A DNA stretch of 63,863 nucleotides. Source: Flavobacterium sp. GTDB taxonomy: Bacteria > Bacteroidota > Bacteroidia > Flavobacteriales > Flavobacteriaceae. Shown here in pieces: positions 17,992 through 27,189 of the stretch. Location of the stretch: NCBI RefSeq assembly GCF_027531905.1, contig NZ_JAPZSU010000045.1, positions 1-63,863 of the forward strand, read 5' to 3'. Positions within the stretch are counted from its first letter, which is position 1. Each line of letters opens with the position of its first letter. The position numbers and the translations under genes were made by a program. The notes beneath the pieces were generated by a model. It worked only from the letters and a program-made list of their open reading frames with translations, ran no database searches and was not told the DNA's origin.

Positions 17992-19284
17992 CTAGTTGTT
18001 GTTTGATGCTGTAATTTTTGAAATTCTTAATCTGAAATCAGGTCTTTTTTCATTTGAGAAATCAATAAATGCCTCAGCGTTGTTCTTTTTATCATATACA
18101 TTAAAAAAGGCACTATTGCCATACCAATTTTCTAACTCCTCATTCTCAGGGTTAAACTCGGTAAAAATATTTCCTTTACAGAAGTTAATGTATAATTGTT
18201 CTAATTTAATTTTTTTCAAATTCGGCGCTGTAACTTCCATTTTGGCATCTAAAACTACAGCAGGGTTAAAGCCTGAAATCACACTTTTCTTTAATTCTAA
18301 AAAGGTGTTTTCTGCAACACGCACGGCATCTTTAATCAAACCATTTTGCATGTCAGCTGCTAAATCATCACTATCGTTAACAAATGTCATATTACTTGCT
18401 ACGATGTTGGTCTGTTTTTTATTAAAATCAACTTCGCTTTTTTGATCATAAGAAGCTAATTCAAAACATCTTGATGCTGAAGTATTACTAGATATATAAG
18501 AAGATCGTATCGCTAAGGAATTATCTATTTTACATTGAACACCATAATTAAACTTATAGTCAATTCCGTTAGATTTTAATGAAATCATTTTACTCATTAC
18601 AACATCACCACCATATACTTCAAAAGAATCTCCTGCACAATAACTTACCATAACATTTTCAACAGTGGTTTTGTTGCCTACTCCACCTAAAAACAATCCA
18701 TTAAAGTTACCACTTCCTTTTACTTTTTTCCCTGCATATTCAATGCGAACGTAACGTAAAACTCCAGAATTTGCAGCAGGATTACTACCACCGTAAACAG
18801 TCATTGCATTATCTAAATCATAATTTACAGAGGCTACTCCGCCAAATTTATTTATTGGCGCATCGCCTAAAATTATTAATCCTCCCCAATCACCAGCTTT
18901 TTTAACACTACGATTAGAGGTGAAAACAATAGGATCGGTTTCTAAACCTTCAGCAATGATTGAAGCGCCTTTTGTTATTACTAAAGCGGCTCCTGAATCA
19001 AAATCACCAATAATTACTGTACCCGGTTCAATAGTTAAGACCGCATTATTAGTAACATAAACTGCACCTTGCAATAGGTAGATATTCTTTTTTAACAATT
19101 TAGTGTTAGAAGAAATAGTACCGGCCAATATTTGATTGGCTTCACCATAATCCACTTTAGCCGGCTTAAATTCTGTCCAATTGCTCAACCAATTTGTAGA
19201 ACCTATGATGCCTTTCTCTTGTTGTGCATTTGCACTACAAACAACCAATAGCAATAAAGCTAAAACTTGAATACTTTTTTTCAT
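17992..19284 (-). CDS. Exported right-handed beta-helix protein
   Basis: 430 aa with a clear signal peptide (1-20, ending CSANAQ). Residues about 60-330 hold regular short strands of the kind seen in parallel beta-helix proteins, including LTIEPGTVIIGD, GLIILGDAPI and VRIEYAGKK stretches, and several SNGI/SYC turns. No catalytic motif or sorting domain was recognised, and the end (ITASNNN) lacks a T9SS signal, so it is probably periplasmic or outer-membrane associated. It lies upstream of the sprC-like gene on the same strand but is separated by a terminator. Related proteins in other Flavobacteria have no firm function that I know of. The start has eight G residues 15 bases upstream. Confidence 0.6.
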   Translation of the reverse strand: MKKSIQVLALLLLVVCSANAQQEKGIIGSTNWLSNWTEFKPAKVDYGEANQILAGTISSNTKLLKKNIYLLQGAVYVTNNAVLTIEPGTVIIGDFDSGAALVITKGASIIAEGLETDPIVFTSNRSVKKAGDWGGLIILGDAPINKFGGVASVNYDLDNAMTVYGGSNPAANSGVLRYVRIEYAGKKVKGSGNFNGLFLGGVGNKTTVENVMVSYCAGDSFEVYGGDVVMSKMISLKSNGIDYKFNYGVQCKIDNSLAIRSSYISSNTSASRCFELASYDQKSEVDFNKKQTNIVASNMTFVNDSDDLAADMQNGLIKDAVRVAENTFLELKKSVISGFNPAVVLDAKMEVTAPNLKKIKLEQLYINFCKGNIFTEFNPENEELENWYGNSAFFNVYDKKNNAEAFIDFSNEKRPDFRLRISKITASNNN

Positions 19285-19298
19285 AAGGTTAAGATTTA

Positions 19299-19306
19299 GG
19301 GGGGGG
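19299..19306 (-). other. G8/C8 homopolymer just upstream of a start codon
   Basis: Eight G on the plus strand (C8 in the transcript) lie 15-22 bases before the ATG at 19284. Such runs are rare in this AT-rich sequence and slip easily. Confidence 0.7.
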
Positions 19307-19391
19307 ATATATCTTTCACATCTATTTAAAGAGTGACAAATGTTGAAAACAATTTGGTTAAATTAATGGAAGTTAAGTCTAAAGACAACTT

Positions 19392-19832
19392 CTAGTTTTC
19401 ACCTAGAGAATTCAACGATTTTAAAGTTTCTTCATAAAACAAAATAGCAGAAATTAAATTTCCTTTATCTGCGTATGGTACCATTTTTCTTTGAAATTCA
19501 ACTGTAACGTCTAAGAAAGAATTCATACTTTCTGACTGTACTGTCAATGCTTTAGTATTGTTAGCATCTTCTGGAATACCTAAATCAGTTAAGGTTACCC
19601 CAGGCTTACTTACTAATGCAATGTATGGCAACGTTTTAACTAAAACTTTAATTCTTTCGATGTACAACTCCAAAAGAGGCCCTTTTTGCAACTGCTCCAA
19701 TTCTGGCTTCGTATAGTATTTTTTTACTAAAGCTGTTCTACTAATAATACTCTGAGGAACTTTAGTTTGTGCAGAAGCTATTCCTACAGTTAATAAAAAT
19801 ACTAACCCAAAAAAAATAATTTTCCCTTTCAT
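19392..19832 (-). CDS. Small exported protein, function unknown
   Basis: 146 aa with a signal peptide (1-21, ending GIASAQ). The rest is mostly helical: KKYYTKPELEQLQKG, then RIKVLVKTLPYIAL, and a long final helix. There are no cysteines and no recognised domain. It has its own well-formed promoter and precedes the beta-helix gene by about 107 bp on the same strand. A stand-alone periplasmic helical protein is the most that can be said. Confidence 0.65.
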   Translation of the reverse strand: MKGKIIFFGLVFLLTVGIASAQTKVPQSIISRTALVKKYYTKPELEQLQKGPLLELYIERIKVLVKTLPYIALVSKPGVTLTDLGIPEDANNTKALTVQSESMNSFLDVTVEFQRKMVPYADKGNLISAILFYEETLKSLNSLGEN

Positions 19833-19875
19833 GCTTTTCTTTTTTGTTAATTAAAATGTTAATAACAAAAATAAA

Positions 19876-19905
19876 CAAATTTACTTAACTCACAACTTTT
19901 CACAA
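19876..19905 (-). promoter_or_regulatory. Promoter TTG-N19-TAAATTTG
   Basis: The minus strand shows TTG (19905-19903), a 19-base spacer and TAAATTTG (19883-19876). It fits the Bacteroidota consensus exactly and lies 43 bases before the ATG at 19832. Confidence 0.75.
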
Positions 19906-20169
19906 TAATTTTATGAATAAAAAATAGTACATAAATTAAAAAAAGTGGTTTTTTGTCGATAAAACAAAGCACTTAACAAATTGTTTAATAGGTATTTATA
20001 CGTAATTTATTAACTTAATATTAACAAGAATATAGATGAAAAAAGCCCAATTTTAACAATTTCAAATTGTTAATAAACAGTAATTATTTACAAAAGGAAA
20101 TGATAAAAGCGACCTAAGTAATCCGCATAAAGTTTAATCCATAAAATTTTCGTCTCAATCAATTTCTAT
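19906..20169. other. Gene-free AT-rich divergent spacer
   Basis: This is the main part of the 349-bp gap between two divergent genes. It is very AT-rich with several TTAACAA-type words (20034-20075). I see no gene, RNA or repeat family in it beyond the promoters at both ends. Confidence 0.5.
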
Positions 20170-20177
20170 TATCTTTG
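20170..20177 (+). promoter_or_regulatory. -7 element TATCTTTG before holB
   Basis: TATCTTTG ends only 4 bases before the ATG at 20182, so the mRNA leader would be very short or absent. No clear TTG -33 element is present. Confidence 0.55.
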
Positions 20178-20181
20178 CTTT

Positions 20182-21330
20182 ATGCTATTTTCATCTATTC
20201 TAGGTCAACAACACATTAAAAATCATTTAATTAAAAGTGCCGAATCCGGAAGAATTCCCCATGCACAATTGTTTGTAGGGCCAGAAGGATGTGGAACACT
20301 TTCCATGGCGATAGCCTATGCACAATATATTCTTTGCAATACTACCAATTGTGAGAACCAAAATGGAAATGAAAGTTGCCATTTGAAGTTTCAAAATTTA
20401 GCACATCCAGACCTCCATTTTGTCTATCCAACCGTTAGTACAGAAGAAGTAAAAAGTAAGCCAAAAAGTATTGATTTTATAACGGATTGGCGAGCATTCG
20501 TACTTCAAAACCCATATGGAAGTTTATTAGATTGGTATTCTTTCCTTGGGGTCCAAAATAAACAAGGTGAAATACGAGTAGATGATGCGCAAGAAATACT
20601 AAAATCATTAGCATTAAAAGCTTACGAAGGGGGACATAAAATAATGATTGTTTGGATGGCTGACAAACTCAATACGGCAGCAGCTAACAAATTACTAAAA
20701 CTGTTAGAAGAACCACCAGAGAAAACGATTTTTTTATTGGTAACCGAAAATGAAGAATCCATAATTTCTACTATCCGTTCAAGATGCCAAGCTATTCATT
20801 TTAATGGAATTCCAGAGCATGACATCACCCAGGCTTTGGTTGATTTACAAAAGTTGGATGTAAAATTGGCTCAAAATATAGCCCATCAAGCACAAGGAAA
20901 TTACAATAAAGCCCTACACCTATTACATCAAGATGCTGATGATTTAGCCTTTGAAGAATGGTTTGTGGTTTGGGTTAGAGCTGCTTTTAAAGCCAAAGGC
21001 AATCCTTCTGCAATTCAGGATTTGATTCAGTGGAGCGAACAAATCGCTCAATTAGGAAGAGAAAGACAAAAAAAATTCTTAGAATTCTGTATCGAAATGT
21101 TTCGTCAAGCTTTATTGCTTAATTATCAAGCTCAGGAATTGGTCTATCTTAGCCCGAAAGTTGAAAAATTTAAATTAGAAAACTTTGCCCCTTTCATACA
21201 TGGCGATAACATTAATGCTATTTTTACGCAGCTATCAGAGGCTTTGTATCATATTGAAAGAAATGGAAATGCAAAAATAATCTTAACCGACTTATCCATC
21301 CAATTAACTCGATTAATTCATAAAAAATAA
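20182..21330 (+). CDS. holB: DNA polymerase III delta-prime subunit
   Basis: 382 aa, the clamp-loader subunit that helps load the sliding clamp. The N-terminus (LGQQHIKNHLIKS) and the HAQLFVGPEGCGT loop are typical. The P-loop lysine is replaced (GPEGCGTLS), as expected for a delta-prime that does not bind ATP. The sensor region is present as KLLEEPPEKT and IRSRCQAIHF. Of the usual four zinc-binding cysteines, three are visible (about residues 49-64). The ATG at 20182 follows a -7 element by 4 bases. A DoxX-like gene follows after 5 bp, suggesting co-transcription. Confidence 0.92.
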   Translation: MLFSSILGQQHIKNHLIKSAESGRIPHAQLFVGPEGCGTLSMAIAYAQYILCNTTNCENQNGNESCHLKFQNLAHPDLHFVYPTVSTEEVKSKPKSIDFITDWRAFVLQNPYGSLLDWYSFLGVQNKQGEIRVDDAQEILKSLALKAYEGGHKIMIVWMADKLNTAAANKLLKLLEEPPEKTIFLLVTENEESIISTIRSRCQAIHFNGIPEHDITQALVDLQKLDVKLAQNIAHQAQGNYNKALHLLHQDADDLAFEEWFVVWVRAAFKAKGNPSAIQDLIQWSEQIAQLGRERQKKFLEFCIEMFRQALLLNYQAQELVYLSPKVEKFKLENFAPFIHGDNINAIFTQLSEALYHIERNGNAKIILTDLSIQLTRLIHKK

Positions 21331-21335
21331 CGCTC

Positions 21336-21719
21336 ATGCACAATACTGCCTCACTTTTATTACTTGTATTTTTGGCCATCACATTCCTACAATCTGGATA
21401 TGACAAAATATTCTACTGGAAGGATAATGTAGCTTGGCTTAAAGATCATTTTGCCAAAACACCATTAAAAAAACAAGTTCCTTTGGCCTTAGCAAACGTT
21501 CTTATTTTAGAACTACTCTCAGGAATTTTATGCATTGTTGGAAGTATCGAATTATATCTAACTAACGAAAAACTTTACGGATATTATGGCGCTGTATTTT
21601 CTTGTCTTACCTTATTAATGCTTTTGTTTGGACAACGTTTGGCCAAGGATTATGATGGCGCAAGAACCATAGTAATCTATTTTGTTCCAGCAGTACTAGC
21701 GGTTTTTTTGCTCAACTAA
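21336..21719 (+). CDS. DoxX-like membrane protein
   Basis: 127 aa with four predicted membrane helices (about 5-21, 48-68, 77-98 and 108-126) and the SGYDKIFYWKDN loop typical of the DoxX/DoxD-like family. Physiological roles in this family vary and the substrate here is unknown. It lies 5 bp after holB and 23 bp before a thioesterase gene on the same strand. Confidence 0.75.
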   Translation: MHNTASLLLLVFLAITFLQSGYDKIFYWKDNVAWLKDHFAKTPLKKQVPLALANVLILELLSGILCIVGSIELYLTNEKLYGYYGAVFSCLTLLMLLFGQRLAKDYDGARTIVIYFVPAVLAVFLLN

Positions 21720-21742
21720 TTTTAATATTTTACCTATACTAT

Positions 21743-22252
21743 ATGATTCCAAAACATCCTTCAGAATCTTTAACCATTTTAACAGATTTGGTTTTACCAA
21801 GTGAAACCAATCCATTAAATAATCTTTTTGGCGGAGAACTTCTAGCACGAATGGATCGCGCTGCCAGCATTGCTGCAAGAAGACATTCTAGAAGAATAGT
21901 TGTAACTGCTTCTGTAAATCATGTAGCCTTCAATAGAGCCGTACCTATCGGAAGCGTAGTTACTGTAGAAGCGAAAATCTCTAGATCATTCAAAAGCTCA
22001 ATGGAAATCTATATTGATGTATGGATTGAAGATCGCGAATCTGGCCAAAGAAATAAGGCAAACGAAGGAATTTATACCTTTGTGGCCGTAGATGATACTG
22101 GAAGACCTGTAGAAGTGGCTCCAATTATTCCGGAAACCGAATTAGAAAAACAACGATTTGATGCTGCTTTACGAAGAAAACAATTAAGTTTGGTACTTGC
22201 TGGAAAAATGAATCCTCATGATGCTACAGAATTGAAGGCACTATTTAGTTAA
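21743..22252 (+). CDS. Acyl-CoA thioesterase (hotdog fold)
   Basis: 169 aa, close to the usual size of a single-hotdog acyl-CoA hydrolase. The catalytic-type motif NNLFGGELLARMD lies near residues 26-38, followed by the helix SIAARRHS and the strand TASVNHVAFNRAV. The N-terminus SESLTILTDLVLPSETN is also family-typical. The role is hydrolysis of acyl-CoA in the cytoplasm; chain-length preference cannot be read from the sequence. It is the third gene of the holB run. Confidence 0.85.
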   Translation: MIPKHPSESLTILTDLVLPSETNPLNNLFGGELLARMDRAASIAARRHSRRIVVTASVNHVAFNRAVPIGSVVTVEAKISRSFKSSMEIYIDVWIEDRESGQRNKANEGIYTFVAVDDTGRPVEVAPIIPETELEKQRFDAALRRKQLSLVLAGKMNPHDATELKALFS

Positions 22253-22424
22253 GAAATCATGTCGTGCTATTTTTTATTTTGAATACTAAAAGAGTGCGCG
22301 ATTAGCATTAAAAAAAAATGTATTTTTACCTTAACTATTTTAAAAATATTTCGTTATTTCCATAAATAAAAAATCATATACGCCAAAAATTAGTTATAAC
22401 CCAAAAAATTAGATGAAAGAAAAG

Positions 22425-23432
22425 ATGAGTTCAGACAAAGAAGCCAAATTAAAAGCGTTACAACTTACGCTTGACAAATTAGACAAAACCTACGGAAAAG
22501 GAACGGTAATGAAAATGGGCGATAAAGCCATTGTAGAAGTAGAAACAATCTCTTCCGGTTCGTTAGGAATAGATTTAGCATTAGGAGTTAATGGATACCC
22601 AAAAGGGAGAATCATCGAAATTTATGGTCCTGAATCTTCAGGTAAAACTACGCTAACCCTTCACGCCATAGCCGAAGCTCAAAAAGCGGGAGGAATTGCT
22701 GCATTTATTGATGCTGAACATGCCTTTGACAGAAATTATGCTGAAAAACTAGGAGTAGATATTGAAAACCTAATTATTTCTCAACCTGATAACGGAGAAC
22801 AAGCTTTAGAAATTGCGGAAAATCTAATCCGTTCTGGAGCAATTGATATTGTAGTAATTGACTCGGTAGCTGCCTTGACTCCAAAAAGTGAGATTGAAGG
22901 TGAAATGGGAGATTCAAAAATGGGTTTACACGCTCGTTTGATGTCTCAAGCCTTAAGAAAGTTAACAGGAACTATTAGCAAAACACATTGTACTGTGTTT
23001 TTCATCAACCAATTAAGAGAGAAAATTGGTGTAATGTTTGGTAACCCAGAAACAACAACTGGTGGTAATGCTTTGAAATTTTATGCTTCCGTTCGTTTGG
23101 ACATTCGTCGTTCTACTCAAATTAAAGACGGAGAAAATGTTTTAGGAAACCGTACCAAAGTCAAAATTGTAAAAAACAAAGTCGCTCCACCATTTAAAGT
23201 AGCTGAATTTGATATTATGTATGGAGAAGGAATTTCAAAAACTGGAGAAATTTTAGATCTAGCTGTAGAATTCGAAATTATTAAAAAAGCGGGTTCTTGG
23301 TTTAGTTATGGTGAAACCAAATTAGGGCAAGGCCGTGATGCTGTAAAAACTTTAATCAAAGACAATCCTGAATTAGCTGACGAATTGGAAGTGAAAATAA
23401 AAGCACATATCAAAGAATTGGCTAACGAATAA
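22425..23432 (+). CDS. recA: RecA recombinase
   Basis: 335 aa from the ATG at 22425. A longer reading starts at 22413 and adds MKEK; I prefer [12 protein letters not shown], which matches the usual start in this group. Walker [11 protein letters not shown], Walker [10 protein letters not shown], the L1/L2 loop region ([35 protein letters not shown]) and the KNKVAPPF segment are intact. RecA forms the strand-exchange filament and drives the SOS response. It has a 172-bp leader and a strong terminator behind it, so it is probably monocistronic. No SOS box can be named, as Bacteroidota LexA sites differ. Confidence 0.97.
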   Translation: MSSDKEAKLKALQLTLDKLDKTYGKGTVMKMGDKAIVEVETISSGSLGIDLALGVNGYPKGRIIEIYGPESSGKTTLTLHAIAEAQKAGGIAAFIDAEHAFDRNYAEKLGVDIENLIISQPDNGEQALEIAENLIRSGAIDIVVIDSVAALTPKSEIEGEMGDSKMGLHARLMSQALRKLTGTISKTHCTVFFINQLREKIGVMFGNPETTTGGNALKFYASVRLDIRRSTQIKDGENVLGNRTKVKIVKNKVAPPFKVAEFDIMYGEGISKTGEILDLAVEFEIIKKAGSWFSYGETKLGQGRDAVKTLIKDNPELADELEVKIKAHIKELANE

Positions 23433-23450
23433 TCCATTCAAAAAAAACTA

Positions 23451-23495
23451 AAAAGCTATCTATTCCTCTTTTTTACAGGAATAGATAGCTTTTTT
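23451..23495 (+). terminator. Strong intrinsic terminator after recA
   Basis: AAAAGCTATCTATTCCT pairs with AGGAATAGATAGCTTTT around a short loop and ends in T6. It starts 18 bases after the recA stop. Confidence 0.92.
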
Positions 23496-23629
23496 GATAG
23501 TATCTTTTCACAAAAGAAAGAAAAAACTTATTTTTAAAATCGCTGAGAATCGGATATTTAAAAAAATTTAGATACTGTATCGAAATATTTAAAAATAAAG
23601 AAGAATGAAAACAAGAAAAAACTTAATAT

Positions 23630-24379
23630 TTACCTTTCTGCTTTATCAAAATTCTTAAGTTTATTTAAAATAATTGTACGAACTTTTTCTTTTATTTCTT
23701 TTCTAGCTTCACCTGTCAATCCATTCGTTTCAACAATAGAATGGATATGTGCCCTCATCAATCCAGGACTACCACTAAAAAAAGTATAAGAAAAACGCTT
23801 TTTATTATCGGGGAAAGTTATAGGTAAGATAGGAATTTGGTGTTCGATAGCTAATCGAAATGCACCATCTTTAAACTCGTCTAATACTATTGATTCATCA
23901 TCTGGAACACCACCTTCAGGAAAAATACAGACACTCAATCCTCTTTTAATCCTTTGTTGGGCAGCTTCAAAAACATCCCTCCTACTTTTAGCTGAACCTC
24001 TATCTACAAGTATACAAGTTCTTTTGTAGAAAAATCCAAATAAAGGAATTTTAGATAATTCCTGCTTTCCAACAAAAACAAATGGATTTTTTATGATAGC
24101 CAACATCAACATGATATCAACCATCGAGGTGTGATTCGCTACAATCATATAACTCGTCTTTGCTTCTAAAACAGGTTCTTGATTTACTTTGTAACTAAAA
24201 CCCATTCCAAACAAAATAACCTTTGCCCAAATCCGAGCCATCTTAAAAAAATAGGGATAGCCACTCTCTGTCAGAATCGAGATCACCAAAAAAGGAAACA
24301 TCACCAGTATAGGAATGGCCATCAAAATGTAAAACCAAATCCTCCAAATTATCCAAAAAAATACTTTCAACATTCTCAT
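23630..24379 (-). CDS. plsC: 1-acyl-sn-glycerol-3-phosphate acyltransferase
   Basis: 249 aa. An N-terminal membrane stretch (about 5-35) is followed by the acyltransferase motif NHTSMVD (H-x4-D), a second motif region FYKRTCILVDRGSAKSRRD, FPEGGVPDD and LPITFPD. It makes phosphatidic acid from lysophosphatidic acid at the inner membrane. The start at 24379 has a TACTTTTG -7 element 5 bases upstream. The gene is oriented away from recA and downstream of the EnvC-like genes, with its own promoter. Confidence 0.9.
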   Translation of the reverse strand: MRMLKVFFWIIWRIWFYILMAIPILVMFPFLVISILTESGYPYFFKMARIWAKVILFGMGFSYKVNQEPVLEAKTSYMIVANHTSMVDIMLMLAIIKNPFVFVGKQELSKIPLFGFFYKRTCILVDRGSAKSRRDVFEAAQQRIKRGLSVCIFPEGGVPDDESIVLDEFKDGAFRLAIEHQIPILPITFPDNKKRFSYTFFSGSPGLMRAHIHSIVETNGLTGEARKEIKEKVRTIILNKLKNFDKAER

Positions 24380-24384
24380 GGTCT

Positions 24385-24392
24385 CAAAAGTA
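24385..24392 (-). promoter_or_regulatory. -7 element TACTTTTG before plsC
   Basis: The minus strand reads TACTTTTG 5 bases before the plsC ATG. A TTG lies 15 bases further upstream, slightly close for the consensus. Confidence 0.4.
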
Positions 24393-24447
24393 AGGAATTT
24401 TGAATACCAATTGTAAAAAAAACAAGCAAGAAAAGTTACATCAAATA

Positions 24448-25836
24448 TTATTTAGGAGATAACCAAGGTCTTGGATTCACATAAACAACATTCTGACACA
24501 AAGTGAATTTTAGAATGGTCTTCCCATCAGAATTGGTGCGTATGGTTCCCAAACTTTGCTTGGTACTCACTTTGTCTCCTTTACTAACATTAATCGTACT
24601 TAAGTTTTGATATACTGTAAAATAATCACCATGTTGAATCATAACTGCTTTATTATTTGAAATAGCAATTACCGAGAATACTTCTCCAGCAAAAACAGCT
24701 CTCGCATGTGCACCATTATATGTCGAAATTGACAATCCGCTATTTTGGATCGTTAAGGTTTTATATACTGGGTGAGGCTGGGTGCCAAAACCAATAAATA
24801 CATCTCCACGATCTACTGGCCAGGGCAATCTTCCTTTGTTGGCCTTAAAATTATCTGAAACCAATTTGCTTTCTGAGGTCAGTTCCATTTTGGTTGATGA
24901 AACTGGAGCAATAGCAACCACTTTGCTTGGACTATCTTTAACAGGAACCACTATTTCTTTGGTTTTAGTGTCTTTTGTGTTGCCATTTTTAATTTTCTCC
25001 GCCAAAGCTTTTTCCTTCGCCAATTTATCGGCTAGTGCCTTCTCTTTGGCAACTTTTTCTTTGAGTGCTTTTTCTTTTGCGGCTCTAGCCAAAGCTGCTT
25101 TTCTATTGGCCTCGGCTATAGCTTTTCGAATTAATCGATCTATTTCTCTGTCGATATTTCGAGCTTCTTGCTGCTTCTTTTTGATATCAGCCGCAATCTT
25201 CTTTTTGTCTTTTTGAAGTAAACTCACAATTTTCTGTTGTTCATTCTTGGCTTCTTCTAATGATTTTTTTTCTTTTTCATTCTCGGCAATAAGACGCTCT
25301 TTCTGAATTTTTTGAGATTTTAATTGTTCATAATACCCCATTAATTCTTTGGATTTCAGTTGTATTTCTTGCCCTTGTACTTTTCGAAAATTGGCATATT
25401 GTTTCATGTATTGCAACCGTTTATAGGCCTGCAAAAAACTAGAAGACGATAAAACAAACATAGCTCTACTCTCCTCTGAACGACTCTTATACGATTTGAG
25501 AATCATTTCTGCATAATCTGTCTTTAGTAAACTCAGTTCATTGTCCAAACGATCAATTTTTAACTCACTGATCTGCATGTCATTGCTTAACAAATGGGTT
25601 TGTTTTTCCGTGGTTTGAATTAAAGTTTCTTTGAGTTTTATTTTTTGCGTTTGCAAATCCATAACTTCTACTGCCGTTTTTTCTTTCTTTTTAACAGTCA
25701 ATAGTTTTTTTTCATTAGCAATAATTTCTTTTTGAATCTTAGCTTTTCGGAGTTCTAGATTTTCTTGCTGGGATTTTTGGGCAAATATAAAAGTGGTAAA
25801 ACCAAATAATACTATACTAAAAAGAGACTTAGGCAT
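24448..25836 (-). CDS. EnvC-like murein hydrolase activator with degenerate LytM domain (copy 2)
   Basis: 462 aa. A signal peptide (1-19) is followed by long coiled coils (about 20-240, with a repeated SRSEESRAMFVLSSSSF motif), an Ala/Lys/Glu stretch (about 240-290) and a C-terminal M23/LytM-like domain (about 335-462). Active M23 enzymes carry HxGxD and HxH zinc ligands; here the matching places read NSGLSIS and LKFTL, so zinc binding looks lost. This fits EnvC-type activators of amidases in septal cell-wall splitting. It is a paralog of the gene at 25943, with its own -7 element 18 bases upstream. Confidence 0.85.
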   Translation of the reverse strand: MPKSLFSIVLFGFTTFIFAQKSQQENLELRKAKIQKEIIANEKKLLTVKKKEKTAVEVMDLQTQKIKLKETLIQTTEKQTHLLSNDMQISELKIDRLDNELSLLKTDYAEMILKSYKSRSEESRAMFVLSSSSFLQAYKRLQYMKQYANFRKVQGQEIQLKSKELMGYYEQLKSQKIQKERLIAENEKEKKSLEEAKNEQQKIVSLLQKDKKKIAADIKKKQQEARNIDREIDRLIRKAIAEANRKAALARAAKEKALKEKVAKEKALADKLAKEKALAEKIKNGNTKDTKTKEIVVPVKDSPSKVVAIAPVSSTKMELTSESKLVSDNFKANKGRLPWPVDRGDVFIGFGTQPHPVYKTLTIQNSGLSISTYNGAHARAVFAGEVFSVIAISNNKAVMIQHGDYFTVYQNLSTINVSKGDKVSTKQSLGTIRTNSDGKTILKFTLCQNVVYVNPRPWLSPK

Positions 25837-25853
25837 GAAGCTTTATTTTTTTG

Positions 25854-25861
25854 CAAAAATA
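25854..25861 (-). promoter_or_regulatory. -7 element TATTTTTG before the second EnvC-like gene
   Basis: TATTTTTG on the minus strand is preceded by TTG at a 16-base spacing. It lies just downstream of the terminator that ends the upstream operon. Confidence 0.5.
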
Positions 25862-25882
25862 GTTATTTCTAAAGTAGCAATT

Positions 25883-25919
25883 AAAAAAAGCACTATCTAA
25901 TCTTAAGAGAAAATAGTGC
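25883..25919 (-). terminator. Intrinsic terminator after the first EnvC-like gene
   Basis: GCACTAT (25890-25896) pairs with ATAGTGC (25913-25919), followed by seven T on the minus strand. Confidence 0.8.
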
Positions 25920-25942
25920 ATTTAGTATAACTTAAAAAATGA

Positions 25943-27166
25943 TTACATATTGTACAACCAACTCGCAGGATTATTATACGTAGCATTTTGAGAGATCGTA
26001 AATTTAAGTACGGTTTTCCCTTCGCTATTGGTTCTAATTTTACCTAGATTTTGTTTAATTCCTACTTTATCTCCTTTAGAAACCGATACAGAACTCAAGT
26101 TTTGATAAACCGTAAAACAATCTCCATGCTGAATCATTACCGCTTTATTTACAGGAGAAAGTACCATAATATTCGTTACTTCTCCAGCAAAGACTGAACG
26201 TGCATAAGATCCAGCATCTGTAGTAATTTCTACTCCACTATTGTTGATTACAAGAGTTGGGTACACAGGATGTGGCTGTTTACCATACCCTAAGGAGACA
26301 AATCCTTTTTCTACTGGCCAAGGCAATTTGCCTTTATTGGCTCTAAAATTATCGGCCAAAATTTTAGCCTCAGCTGTTAATGCAATTCTTGAGGACGAGC
26401 CACCTGTTGCTGTTCCGTCTTTGGCTGCTTTTCTATTAGCCTCGGCAATGGCTTCTCTAATCAAACGATCAATCTGACGATCGATGGCTTTGGTTTCGGA
26501 TTGTTTTTTACGAATCGCAGCCATGATTTTGTTTTTGTCTTTCTTGATGGCATTAACCAAACGTAATTGTTCTTTCTTCTGTTTTTCTAATGCTAAGCGC
26601 TCTTTTTCTCTTTCGGCAATAATCTTTTGCTTTTCCTTTTTCTGAACTGCTAAACGGCCGTTGTAGTCTTGTAGTTCGAGTGATTTGGATTTGATTTCTT
26701 CTCCTTGCATTTTTCGAAAACTCGAATACTGCTTCATATATTGCGCACGCTTGTAGGCTTGCAAGAAATTTTCAGAGGACAACAAAAACATTGCTCTACT
26801 CTCTTCGGATCTGCTTTTATAGGATTTGACAATCATTCGAGCATAATCTTCTTTGAGTATTTCTAATTCTTTTTTAAGTTTATTGATCTTAACTTGGTTA
26901 ATGTACATGTCATTACCTAAGACCTTGGCTTGCTTTTCAGTGGTTTTGATTAACTTTTCTTGTAATTTGATTTTGTTGGCTTGCAAGATGACAACTGTTA
27001 CTGCCGATTTTTCTTTTTTCTTAACAGACCGCAATTGACTTTCATTTTCTCTAATTTCTTGAAGAATCTGTGCTTTGCGTTGTTCTAACTTTTCTTGCTG
27101 CGATTCCTGTCCCCAAACCAATGAAGTCAAACACAAGAAAAATATACTTAGGAGAAATTTTGGCAT
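25943..27166 (-). CDS. EnvC-like murein hydrolase activator with degenerate LytM domain (copy 1)
   Basis: 407 aa from the ATG at 27166 (MPKFLLSIFF); a start at 27187 would add seven residues that spoil the signal peptide. The layout matches the neighbouring paralog: signal peptide, coiled coils with SRSEESRAMFLLSSENF, and a LytM-like end with NSGVEIT and LKFTI where zinc ligands should be. It lacks the long Ala/Lys/Glu insert of the paralog. It closes the run Wzx-dut-nucleotidyltransferase-TPR-DUF4292 on the minus strand, a gene order shared by many Bacteroidota. Confidence 0.85.
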   Translation of the reverse strand: MPKFLLSIFFLCLTSLVWGQESQQEKLEQRKAQILQEIRENESQLRSVKKKEKSAVTVVILQANKIKLQEKLIKTTEKQAKVLGNDMYINQVKINKLKKELEILKEDYARMIVKSYKSRSEESRAMFLLSSENFLQAYKRAQYMKQYSSFRKMQGEEIKSKSLELQDYNGRLAVQKKEKQKIIAEREKERLALEKQKKEQLRLVNAIKKDKNKIMAAIRKKQSETKAIDRQIDRLIREAIAEANRKAAKDGTATGGSSSRIALTAEAKILADNFRANKGKLPWPVEKGFVSLGYGKQPHPVYPTLVINNSGVEITTDAGSYARSVFAGEVTNIMVLSPVNKAVMIQHGDCFTVYQNLSSVSVSKGDKVGIKQNLGKIRTNSEGKTVLKFTISQNATYNNPASWLYNM

Positions 27167-27189
27167 GTCAAAAATGTTTTGATTCAAAT

